A DNA stretch of 64,000 nt from Blautia schinkii DSM 10518. Its GTDB lineage: Bacteria > Bacillota > Clostridia > Lachnospirales > Lachnospiraceae. Positions 36,301 through 41,677 of this stretch are shown piece after piece. Below the pieces are notes generated by a model. That model had not been told where the DNA came from and did no database searches. It saw only the letters and a list, made by a program, of their open reading frames with translations. How positions within the stretch are numbered: the stretch's first letter is position 1; each line of letters begins with the position of its first letter. A program made the position numbers and the translations under genes. Location of the stretch: contig JNKJ01000010.1 of the NCBI GenBank assembly GCA_000702025.1, forward strand, positions 1-64,000, read 5' to 3'.

Positions 36301-38877
36301 AAACTTCTGTATCAGGCAGAAGGTGCAGCAGACTTCCAGGAAATTAAGAATTCCTTCCTGACAGGCAAGTCCTATAGCCTCACGGATGGAACGACTTGGG
36401 ATATGGAGACTGTACAGTCAGATGTGCAAGAGGAAACTCTTGAAGAGAGCGAAGCAGGAATGCTGAAGATTTCTAATCTGGCCTGGGGAACCTACCGTCT
36501 GCAGGAGACAAAGCAGCTTCCCGGCTACATCAACAAGTCGGAAGTCTTTGAATTTAAAATCGGAGAGAAGCAACCACCAGCTAATGACGGTCAGAAGCCA
36601 GCTAACACCGGCCAAGAACCAGCCAACGGTGGCCAGGACACAGCCAACGGCCCTCACCACATTCTAAATGTGACAACAGGCTACGGCACAGACGGACAGC
36701 CCACATGGGAAGAGAGTACCAAAGGCAATACACTATGCATCACAAATGAAAAGACAAGAGTATCCTTCATCAAACGTATGAAAGATGAGACAGAAGGACT
36801 GCCAGGTATGACAGGCGCAAAATTTACCATTGAAGGTAAATTCGCAGATAAGCCTGAGGAGAAGGCTGCAAAGGAATTTACAACAGGTTTGACAACGGGC
36901 TTTAATGCAGACGGAGAGCCGGAAGAAAGTCAAGAGGCGGATCCGACGGTATTAATCACAGGCCTTCTTATCGCAGGAGAGCAATACACCCTCACGGAGA
37001 CGAAAGCCCCCGAAGGTGCAGTTCCGGCCAACAATTTCCAGGTGACCTTCACCATGAATGAGGACGGAACCCTGACAAAACTGGATGAAAAGCAGCCGGA
37101 CAATACCAAGTCTGATGCTGTGGCAAAGCTTACCACCTCTGCAGATGGTTCTGATCCGGCAATGATCACAGTGTCTGATGCTCCTGTCACCATGAAAGTA
37201 TTTAAAATGGGAACAGATACGGTGGGGAGCGGCTCAGACAACGAGCCACTCCTGAAGGAATGTACCTTTGAAGTGACCGGACGATTCGCACCTGACCGCG
37301 GACTTTATCAAAAGCCACAGAAGGCAATAAGACTGGCAGGCGTCAGAGCTGCTTCAAATGTATCTGGCAATCAGGGCGGAGAGGAAACCATCACTGTAAC
37401 CACGACCGGAAATGACGATGAGGAAGTTTACAATGCACTTTCCGGAAGGCTGATTATCGGAGAAACCTACAATATTAAAGAAATCACGCCTCCTGATGGC
37501 TATGCTGTCGGTATGGATGTAAACTTTACTATTGGTAAGAGTACGGATGACACCGGGAAAGTAACTACGAAAATCGAATTGGACAACCAGAATAATAATT
37601 ATGAAATCACCCAGGATAAAGATGGAAATCCTGTCATTACCCAGCGTGACAACCCAGTAGGGCTTAAGCTTCACAAGATAGGAAGCAACCGCCCGGATGG
37701 CCTGAACGGAGCTACATTCACCCTTACAGGTGTGAAACTGGTAGATGGTAAACAGACGGAAGAACTGGGATCTCAGGAGTTAGTATCCTCTGCAGTGGAG
37801 GATGAATCCAAGGAAAAGGATGGATGGATTGACCTGACAGGAAAGGTAAATGAGACAAACACGGTAAATGGAGTAACCACAGAATACCGCTATACTCTTA
37901 AGGAGACACAGGCACCATCCAGCTACAGCAGGGCAGAGGAGTTTACGTTCCGTCTGGTGAGCGTGCAGGGAGAGGGAGATAAAATCCCTGAAAGCCGCTT
38001 CGAATTGTTGGATAAGGATGGAAATCCTGTCAGCTACGGAAGTGATGGCAAATACCCGGCACCATATGCATATCTTACAAGAACCGCCGAGACAGTAAAC
38101 TTGAATGGCAAGGATGTGCAGATTGATGTTATCTCAATCACGAACCAATACAATCCGCCCGTCTATGTGGACAGCCACACGGTGGAAAAAGTATGGGATG
38201 ATAAGGATAACGAAGCCGGCAAGCGTCCGGGCAGCATCCAGGTGAAGCTTCTGGATGAGAAAAACCAGGATGTGTCTTATGCACCTGTAGCTACATTGGA
38301 TGAAAGTAACGGTTGGAAATACACCTGGTATGGACTGTCGAAATATAACAGCTACCAAGCAGTAGAGGTGACGGATCTTAAAGATACGGGATATACGGCA
38401 GAGATGGATACGCAGGGGAATAAGACTGTGATTATGAATACTTATAAAGCTGCAGAGCTAAGCCCCATTCCGACACCGGAAATTACGCCTACGGTCAAAC
38501 CGGAGCAGAGTGTAACGCCGACACCGACTCAAAATCCAGCAAAACCTACCGCTACACCAACGCCAACCAATAAGCCAGGGAAGCCTACGGGTACTCCGAA
38601 ACCGTCAGGCGCGCCGGGAGCAACCGCTACACCAACGCCGACAACAGCCCCAGGCTCCTCCGGCGGAAATGGAAGTGGAAACGGAAGCGGCGGCAGTGGA
38701 AACGGCAGCAGTTCAGGAAACTACTATGGAACGGACAGTGGCAGCACTACAACCCAGAAAACCCCGACAAAAACAGGGGATGAGACAAACACGATGCTTT
38801 ATCTGTTTCTGCTTCTGGTTTCAGGAGCAGCCATTACAGGCTTTCGGCATAAAACACGCCGTAATGAAGAAAAGTAA
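24310..38877 (+). CDS. Giant Cna-B repeat surface adhesin with C-terminal anchor
   Basis: The 4855-residue protein starts with a signal peptide (about 1-30). A Gly/Asn/Asp-rich repeat region (about 51-144), an N-terminal domain (about 178-350), acidic and Pro-rich linkers (about 478-541) and a short conserved block follow. From about 637 to 2580 there are about 13 Cna-B modules of the K-x-W...LPKYD...Y-x-x-E type. From about 2583 to 4615 there are about 15 SpaA-like modules with GTYxLxETxAPxGY signatures. One last Cna-B module begins near 4621. A Pro/Thr stalk (about 4719-4778) and a Gly/Ser linker lead to TPTKTGDE, a hydrophobic helix and a basic tail, a sortase-type signal with a non-canonical motif. 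The Lys/Glu pattern predicts isopeptide-locked, protease-resistant domains. No sortase is in the window. Ligand unknown. Confidence 0.93.
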   Translation: MKRKEILKRAIALTGCMVMCVTSMPVSLFADQVEETVVQTAPDGGSSTDSGAEPGGNSGESESTNSGENDGESDNTVPGGNGGGADNTVPGGNGDGTDDTLPDGSGSESGNTVPDGNGSESDNTDTTGPDGNSGEQGQGGNSGGEDQTVTDGNTDEQPEDKEENKDEEPSADSSEPSRTTVIDWTNNMDVLGVSLNQINWEAEDSSGSCPRNTQGQWDLTSLYEAAETVTLSYSVSMINDSKEPLLAGDTFSIALPSGLFAVEPDSGNLNPEKEKPEASYSTGSSSVQVTLTDAVEQEGFSGFQATLTVKAVPLSYEPGETERIENIVMQSMTDDGGNLIRENKEEFFLPAKASEEPDKDDIAQDKPDGEKTEDEKTDEKPEAEPKDLSEAISVDLAEAELEVAEDYSVELPIIYTIPEATEIQPEDSFSLKVDGISLVDATATAATAVEEASSVVQTLSAADVPQGEPVESETDTEIIEKPGVNTDIPETPADPVTPEDPVTPEPPVIPEDPGTSETPGEPENPGTPIEPRTPGTDTPGSSNNGNGDVKEPGTGSDTQPELPVKTEISVAAPVVEENQVTTVFTEQGKAAAELQGTIQLRGTVTEEDVKNGEATFSIQGAAYAVALLAPKADENSTTVSFTKEWIGASPKDKYPDLLAKGMMKVYYALEDGEPTEWKQGDLGIDNWEKNTAGNIGNYTVVSQNQGVGFETYTLTVPSIWKGKEVKYSFDEDRGRVIDNSYIPANTDSDIEANTFYNIEKTAFNAKLEIRDGDVTRDFDEFFKPHLILSGKDIDGTEKNWPLSDFFEADVSVKGNILTIENLPSFTKNQEEIIYSLKVNGTILVDDGTEDYYDPTYDNQSAPNFGDVTDTCHNGGKLVLLLKGETSYTGTKEWIDDGSDTTKASRPDATLYLWRYSGAGSDYTTASQVKDPENEKDNVSWPLHPAEYNEEKITKDSLPKYDPEGNKYTYFAKEILSGNNVGGYEQVLGKITEGFNGQAVITDTYKGPKVDRRRPDGDDSLYDTGVLSNRRVGTIPLEVTKKWEAASFQDQLEGITVKMTLQARPAGSEDEWKDVGAYELGGFFAEQMTKTLTISASQFDEFGEELEYQWAESGVEQIINGVPQERDFDTTDKTFTLYQSEEGEFGDVHYQSSYDDKEQVITNRIVETTDYTVEKHWKGTAGDKIPPEQNPNSEVTIILYRSDDDSKPYAEFTMDGNIESVKSSLGDSVKGYGQETAPYLMQFTDLPKYDETGHRYTYIAEEKPFSVEGQPWHTTYKYDVKARKADITNEPTGKGPIIRVRKKWIDDSDESHRVPVKVQVYKKGTDVAVGNPVTLNSSNNWWAEVSVDEDTTTNDYYIRELQTKELWGQNGSQEDEIGQPFVNESYANSAHHKYVVTYDDKPDERGMLCVTNRRIGLVNLTVKKEWVDKDNNNNRPTDLQLKLYCQEKEWEQAIDYDHGTIKLGNDVMQIMTVGADGNLVSGKAIQPVEHDQSNNTYTYYFYNLPKYDDKGKVVHYYIAEEEKDKSGSIAANEYANPVISYGDYNPGKNNDDPDTQEITVTNKKSDIKPIKFYKLWKDVYSYEQGKRPDIYLDLWKIDSESNEPQKVTANYLWTRDDNPSNSDYKWTCDFSELPKYDANGKEIIYYAEEKTHVEAGALDYDTSVKAVLDTDGEYISEYPSNSKSKNEIATVGEKTLLKEGGTFVNKMKGFITINGKKVWKNIPSGMPFEDFPGLTINASRSIEKPTANKTTIDVQQLVKLVKPGIRPLLITPMQTNFANSTSGSWEEIAWTELTNEDRVHGTNDFTFKMDKKGDNNNPDIVESTDKLEKYDKDGNLYYYKVEETVTDASNLNGTTYEELPGKVNNFIITNVYNTEGGNTGTLTVNKTWEGIQGTDLNVKYQYPTVKFTLWRNYESNASDSDKVKVTSQDEEVGREYLGTSSGASGNVEFTDLLVTAPNGKKYNYWVVEEVLNGYETTNGIDTSIIEKSTPVTLEKTNTDLTSAEYAASVTFKNVYEPKKEKVSLTGKKKWDDNSNAFGTRPSPEAFKKNYTIYRYADKQRGENGAPAIKDEDITNSLQGTSDTADYYLKWEENPDTDPDTWTYTISNLERYAPNSMPWKYKIVEKKVEGYDNSDKLTIDSEKGSLDENGNITMPTWTNKNLKSAKIVKQWDKDDYGLRPRTIEVELWIQLRDASESSKSSEWKKASAVFGDFGDKGKKITTTATINSGGSDTWEYTFENLPAYLEESTGKTIVSCNYQIVETKVGNYMVNGSDGKNTEVSVSNDGVSYPRVGPYQPQSGKPDLKQALDTTTITNEYGADTKYVKITKSWVSDSENYYSTRPMDGNAWYADFALLYKTKDSQDAWSQYQNEAGNDIILRVKGGNNEDIVSMKFGPFPKYDTDGNEYRYAAVEIDPKTKSNYTKKEIIEADGTDVSSDVTLTKELNKNVPVSGTEIDGNDISTYPTTVSTTNTLQTTKLIITKKWSDDTTEKFRPENIEISLKKKIKDDQDGKLTNVPMKQLNWEKKENTWTATIENLPAYDKDGKRYEYIAEETPLSNYQSPVISDVTVDTSIETGETLTITNTISEFNIAKILKDGENEAELPVGARLEIYKASGGTANGEAVATWECIGDGNNSAKVITKVYKDNVTIWTETASISAAPAKGVIKGLDAGTYILRETKAPAGYETAADISFRLEADGKTISSSTTNTVSKDSNGISCISMTDQKAAVKITKVDLEEEELKDAVFTITGKFANNEGEQDLSPDAANAAGYLISSNALNPEHIYTLTETTAPDGYIKGTPITFWVDNDGEVYIADYSDLSDNKPIATVKDSTSDTIIYRNAPIQISLEKYGKSGETTGPLAGAVFTLIDKGTNGNGTDILSEEVQSSNEKIILKDLIQGHHYTLKETTAPDGFILPDEESNRTYSFKVTEEGKVEELHGPEGFYELNSDSTLIRVYNNPIKINLVKRDKPSGEGIKGTIFTLKDTLSTGDGKKVETNANGELTFGGPEDGLIQGHTYTLTETPATGYDLPENKFVITFNVKANGTIEITEVIDGNGKKENVIDTGVSGEGNPIIYVENVRQQGTVEILKVDADDISKELSGAVFQLQKKNTDGVYVNIGDVVTTDNDGKARIENLEWCEYKIKEVTPPSGYALSETEFAFTISATSLHASYTDAAGNSAFKNEKTNVQICKKAEEGDSDSSLDGAKFAVYEFDKEKNEITGNPIWQTQEDSAPGTTQLSGILSVDTYYAIVETSAPEGYEKLENYVVIKLNKKGACEYFDNSGEKRWTVNPPVTNAAMQRAVALVTVTATDTLFNVDLYKVADGKTQENKTFLKGAELTVTGVFKDYEEPKLTAKSKTSANPDVTAITINAENFDKRPLKDKLLADETYTITETTAPTGYTRFTGTITFKLNEYGRISECKITQNGKTEDYQTANYSDKAIWIHDTPLETANVHPQIRKMDDAGKPIQNISFTLKGKLNGSPTKQKLTSDENGNLLTDELLAKMHVGETYTLEEIYTESSPYEKLTEAIQFRIEDDGTIKLVKNTQKAAKAVENVLEIENIRTSFNISKVDENNQALTGAELTIYTNHSKNGVEQPKDIAKDLEGIQLQWTTTKAPKTVIGLAVGTYWLIETKTPDGYLTADPVKFVLKADGTISSVSTAESTTVIAENSLSITMKDKEVRGHVTLTKKETGTETGINGAEFTLYKLTNESKSPNPDEDLKIAEKLTTADATVSPGTEQRALTDSSTSGIWSSQNSETTNSDTNKPLKEGLRAGTYYFVETKAPDHYQLDSTPSKIFTIKGDETETTLSDSVRTTVVTNPTETVVVEITNSLISAQEHQRFLTIYKEDAENQEALSDAVFTLERVKDMDGKALENPEPVMVNGMVEVKTVIGAEGKASITFGPLTDKGTYRLTEIEAPDGYALERTTREYDVIVTDHKAGDLESWEGNVSGDKIQLFLLEKDTKNPVKDNTLKNQRLTGSVSLKKVDEDGKTGLNGVAFKLLYQAEGAADFQEIKNSFLTGKSYSLTDGTTWDMETVQSDVQEETLEESEAGMLKISNLAWGTYRLQETKQLPGYINKSEVFEFKIGEKQPPANDGQKPANTGQEPANGGQDTANGPHHILNVTTGYGTDGQPTWEESTKGNTLCITNEKTRVSFIKRMKDETEGLPGMTGAKFTIEGKFADKPEEKAAKEFTTGLTTGFNADGEPEESQEADPTVLITGLLIAGEQYTLTETKAPEGAVPANNFQVTFTMNEDGTLTKLDEKQPDNTKSDAVAKLTTSADGSDPAMITVSDAPVTMKVFKMGTDTVGSGSDNEPLLKECTFEVTGRFAPDRGLYQKPQKAIRLAGVRAASNVSGNQGGEETITVTTTGNDDEEVYNALSGRLIIGETYNIKEITPPDGYAVGMDVNFTIGKSTDDTGKVTTKIELDNQNNNYEITQDKDGNPVITQRDNPVGLKLHKIGSNRPDGLNGATFTLTGVKLVDGKQTEELGSQELVSSAVEDESKEKDGWIDLTGKVNETNTVNGVTTEYRYTLKETQAPSSYSRAEEFTFRLVSVQGEGDKIPESRFELLDKDGNPVSYGSDGKYPAPYAYLTRTAETVNLNGKDVQIDVISITNQYNPPVYVDSHTVEKVWDDKDNEAGKRPGSIQVKLLDEKNQDVSYAPVATLDESNGWKYTWYGLSKYNSYQAVEVTDLKDTGYTAEMDTQGNKTVIMNTYKAAELSPIPTPEITPTVKPEQSVTPTPTQNPAKPTATPTPTNKPGKPTGTPKPSGAPGATATPTPTTAPGSSGGNGSGNGSGGSGNGSSSGNYYGTDSGSTTTQKTPTKTGDETNTMLYLFLLLVSGAAITGFRHKTRRNEEK
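24529..24672 (+). repeat. 36-bp tandem repeat inside the adhesin gene, four units
   Basis: Four 36-bp units start at 24529, 24565, 24601 and 24637; the first two are nearly identical. They encode 12-residue units such as DNTVPGGNGGGA. Such in-frame repeats can change copy number by slippage. Confidence 0.8.
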
Positions 38878-38922
38878 GCATAGTACAAAAGAGCGCAGCT
38901 CCTGAAGAATAGGAGAAGCAGA

Positions 38923-38981
38923 AGATACCCTGATAACAAGACACACGAAGGACATAGTGTTACGTTATCAGGGTATCTTTG
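38923..38981 (+). terminator. Terminator downstream of the adhesin
   Basis: A perfect 15-bp stem, AGATACCCTGATAAC at 38923-38937 and GTTATCAGGGTATCT at 38964-38978, followed by a short T tail. The remaining 38982-39191 is AT-rich and holds the start signals of the next gene; nothing else is seen there. Confidence 0.75.
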
Positions 38982-39191
38982 AATGGAAGTAGGAGCTTGT
39001 ATGCTGCATAATCTGTGCCGCCTGTAGGCCACATATTATACTGCTGCATGATATGTGGAGTAAATTACGCAGGTATTTATTGTATATAGATAAAGAATTT
39101 GTTATAATTGTTAAGGTTCTATTTGGAAAAATTTCCCTGATAATGTATGAAATCAAACCAGCAGGGAAAACAGTATTGACGGAGATGTTTG

Positions 39192-40838
39192 ATGAAATTA
39201 TTTGATTTAAAGAAAGTCTGTTCTACACTATTATTCTGTTTTATTGCCGTACTAATCTTTTATATTTTTTGCTTCAGCGGTCTGAAAGATGATTTGCCTG
39301 TAGAACAGCTTGTGTTGGATACAGCAGATTCCTTTCAGGAGGATTGGCAGAGGCAGGAGGAGGGGAAAAGTGTTTCCTTTTCCAATAGGCTGCCGCAGAT
39401 AACAGGTGAAGATATGAAGCTGGCGTTCCGGAATTTTAATTGCGGGATTAAGGTTTTTGTCAATGAGGAGCTTGTCTATACCTTTGCAGTGGATGAGCAA
39501 CCGTCTCTGGGTAAGGTTTATAGCTCGAGCCTTTGTATGGTATCACTTCGGGAAAATCAAAGCAATGAGGAAATACGCATTATCTATAACCCCTCGTCAG
39601 CGACAGGGCATTTAAAAGCCGTAGGCGATGTGTATCTGGGAAGCAGAAATGAAATTGTCTGTACAATTCTTTGGAAGAATCTGGATATGATCATATGCAT
39701 TATCTTCATGATCAATATAGCTGCCGCGGCATTGATATTATTTATGATGCAGCTTCTGCAAAACAGAAAAGCCGTGGACTGGATTTATTTGCATATTGCT
39801 ATATTCCTTGGACTTTCTGCAATATGGGTGTTTACAGATTCTCTTGTAGTGCAGATGCTCACAGAAAAAACACTGCTGTATGGCTGCATTGTGTCGTTCC
39901 TTTCACTGATGCTCCTGCCGCAGCCGTTGCTGAAAATTGCCGCCAATTTTTGTCCCAGTGGTAAAAAATATTTTTACTGTGTGCAGATGGCATTGGGAGT
40001 ATATATGGCTGCAGCATTGGCTTTCTATATTGGAGGCGGACCTGATCTGATGCGGACCTTACCGGTTCTTCATGTATTAATGATGCTGACAGGCGGAGGG
40101 ATTGTCTTTTTCTCTGTGAAAGAATACAGGGAGAAAAAGAACATCTATGCGAAGTATTGTCTTTATTCCGTTGGATTTTTGACTCTTATGATGGTCGTTG
40201 AGCTTATACTTTTTTACTCTGGCCACCATACGGATGTCAGCAAGCTATTCCGGTATAGTCTGTTAGTTCTGACTGTATGCTTTATGATCATGGGTTCTAA
40301 AAGGATTAAAATATCCATTGAGCAGAATTCAAAGATTGAGCTGTACAGAAAAATGGCCTATCTGGATACAATGACAGGGCTTAAGAACCGCAATGCCTAC
40401 ATCACACAATTGGAATATATGAAATCCCATGGGGACAATTACGATTTCGTGGAAGTAGTTATGATTGACATTAACAATCTCAAGAATGTAAATGATGAAG
40501 ATGGTCATGACAGCGGCGATAGTCTCATTAAGCATACGGCAGCCCTGATCAGAGAGCTTTTTCCGGGGGAGGAAATGTGCTACCGTATTGGAGGTGATGA
40601 GTTCATAGTTTTTATTTGTGACAATGAAGTCGATGAGCAAAAGCTCCGCCGCTATGTCAGCGATATCTGCAGACGATACCTCAAGTTGGAAAAAGTTCCT
40701 CTTTCTGTTGCCGTCGGCTGTGCCGGAGGAAAATTAGGCAAAATGGGAAGAACAATCGATGAGCTCATAAAAGATGCTGACAATAATATGTATGATGATA
40801 AAATAAGGTTTAAAGAATCGAGGGACATCCGGCCTTAA
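39192..40838 (+). CDS. Membrane-bound GGDEF protein, probable diguanylate cyclase
   Basis: This 548-residue protein has an N-terminal membrane segment (about 12-32) and an extracytoplasmic domain (about 35-155). Six or seven hydrophobic segments (about 158-375) and a cytoplasmic GGDEF domain follow. The active-site motif RIGGDEFIVFI is intact (GGDEF at 467-471), so c-di-GMP synthesis is likely; the RxxD inhibitory site nine residues before it is absent. The layout resembles the 7TM-type sensors with an external ligand-binding domain. The ATG at 39192 has GGAG seven bases upstream. It follows the adhesin gene, and c-di-GMP control of adhesion is a tempting but unproven link. Confidence 0.88.
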   Translation: MKLFDLKKVCSTLLFCFIAVLIFYIFCFSGLKDDLPVEQLVLDTADSFQEDWQRQEEGKSVSFSNRLPQITGEDMKLAFRNFNCGIKVFVNEELVYTFAVDEQPSLGKVYSSSLCMVSLRENQSNEEIRIIYNPSSATGHLKAVGDVYLGSRNEIVCTILWKNLDMIICIIFMINIAAAALILFMMQLLQNRKAVDWIYLHIAIFLGLSAIWVFTDSLVVQMLTEKTLLYGCIVSFLSLMLLPQPLLKIAANFCPSGKKYFYCVQMALGVYMAAALAFYIGGGPDLMRTLPVLHVLMMLTGGGIVFFSVKEYREKKNIYAKYCLYSVGFLTLMMVVELILFYSGHHTDVSKLFRYSLLVLTVCFMIMGSKRIKISIEQNSKIELYRKMAYLDTMTGLKNRNAYITQLEYMKSHGDNYDFVEVVMIDINNLKNVNDEDGHDSGDSLIKHTAALIRELFPGEEMCYRIGGDEFIVFICDNEVDEQKLRRYVSDICRRYLKLEKVPLSVAVGCAGGKLGKMGRTIDELIKDADNNMYDDKIRFKESRDIRP

Positions 40839-40859
40839 CGGCTTTGGGATGCCCCTCGA
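40818..40859. terminator. Bidirectional terminator-like hairpin
   Basis: TCGAGGG (40818-40824) and CCCTCGA (40853-40859), with further CATCC/GGATG pairing inside, lie between the convergent GGDEF and microcompartment genes. T-runs are weak on both sides. Confidence 0.6.
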
Positions 40860-40898
40860 ACATAATCCTTTCTGGATACAGAATTTAAGTAAAATAAT

Positions 40899-41189
40899 TT
40901 AAGTAAAGCTGTGCTTCGCAGCGTCCTCCTCGACCAGACGGACAGTCTCGTCTGAAGGATTCGAAATCACAGCCGCAGCTATGATTTCGCAAGGTGGGTT
41001 CTCACGAACGCTGTCCACAGCTGCAGTCACTGCTGCAACGCTGCCGCTTAAAAATACCGTGGTATGTCCGCCGCACTTGCTATGCCAGGTGCGGAAATCA
41101 ACTTCTGAGGTCTTAAGCATCTGGTCGACAACTGTGACCGCATTACTGCTCCCAAGGACCTCTACAAGTCCGAATGCTCCATATGTCAT
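40899..41189 (-). CDS. Bacterial microcompartment shell protein (BMC-H), first copy
   Basis: This 96-residue single-BMC-domain protein starts GAFGLVEVLGSSNAVTVVDQM, aligning with the EutM/PduA fold, and has the VRENPPCEIIAAAVISNP segment typical of the C-terminal half. Six copies would form a shell hexagon. The loop lining the central pore reads SKCGGHTT, where PduA has a KIGSG-type loop; a Cys there could bind metal or respond to redox. It is the second gene of a two-gene minus-strand unit with another BMC-H gene and has no neighbouring vertex (BMC-P) gene in the window. Confidence 0.9.
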   Translation of the reverse strand: MTYGAFGLVEVLGSSNAVTVVDQMLKTSEVDFRTWHSKCGGHTTVFLSGSVAAVTAAVDSVRENPPCEIIAAAVISNPSDETVRLVEEDAAKHSFT

Positions 41190-41219
41190 AATTATATCCT
41201 CGCTTCTTCTCTCGTATGA

Positions 41220-41519
41220 TTATTTATTGATGGTCATCTTAATGGCGGTTTCAGTGTCCGCTGTGGGAGATGCGATGACCGTATGGTGTACTACCTGGGC
41301 CAGGGGTTCTGCTGTACGAAGCGCTACCTCCATGGCCGCGTTTACATCGGAGACAGTTCCGCGCATTTTTACGCACGCGCCGCTTTTAAGACGGTTACGC
41401 TCCACACCCTGGATTTTCACATTTGCCGCCTTGGAAGCAGCGTCAAGAGCCACATAACAGGCAACCAGATTGTCCAATTCAAAGATGCCGATTGCCATGC
41501 CTTCATAATTCTCTGCCAT
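41220..41519 (-). CDS. Bacterial microcompartment shell protein (BMC-H), second copy
   Basis: This 99-residue BMC-domain protein begins MAENYEGMAIGIFELDNLVA, and its pore-side loop reads RLKSGACVKMRG, again with a Cys. It differs strongly from its neighbour, so the pair is not a recent duplication and probably gives two shell tiles with different pores. The ATG at 41519 has a perfect AGGAGG at 41524-41529; a longer frame up to 41828 runs into the divergent MATE gene and is rejected. It is 30 bp upstream of the other shell gene. Confidence 0.9.
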   Translation of the reverse strand: MAENYEGMAIGIFELDNLVACYVALDAASKAANVKIQGVERNRLKSGACVKMRGTVSDVNAAMEVALRTAEPLAQVVHHTVIASPTADTETAIKMTINK

Positions 41520-41574
41520 AATACCTCCTGTACAGTTTTCTGCTGTTGTATTTTGAAAAAAATTGGTTTCTTTA

Positions 41575-41603
41575 AGTATAACTTTTTTCATTAGGAAATT
41601 CAA
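41575..41603 (-). promoter_or_regulatory. Promoter for the microcompartment shell genes
   Basis: On the minus strand TTGAAT (41603-41598) and TATACT (41580-41575) are separated by exactly 17 bases, about 55 bp before the first shell gene. Confidence 0.7.
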
Positions 41604-41619
41604 GGAAATTTGCTTTAGG

Positions 41620-41648
41620 TTGATAAAGGGAAAAAAATATGGTAGTAT
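41620..41648 (+). promoter_or_regulatory. Promoter for the MATE/V4R/GGDEF operon
   Basis: TTGATA (41620-41625) and TAGTAT (41643-41648) are separated by 17 bases, with the MATE ATG 29 bp further on. It lies back to back with the shell-gene promoter. Confidence 0.65.
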
Positions 41649-41677
41649 AAATGTACGAATTTGTTGAGGTGACAAAA

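Noticed and set aside
25551-38358. Many open frames antisense to the adhesin
   Set aside because: They mirror the repeat structure of the coding strand, lack start signals and show biased low-complexity translations.
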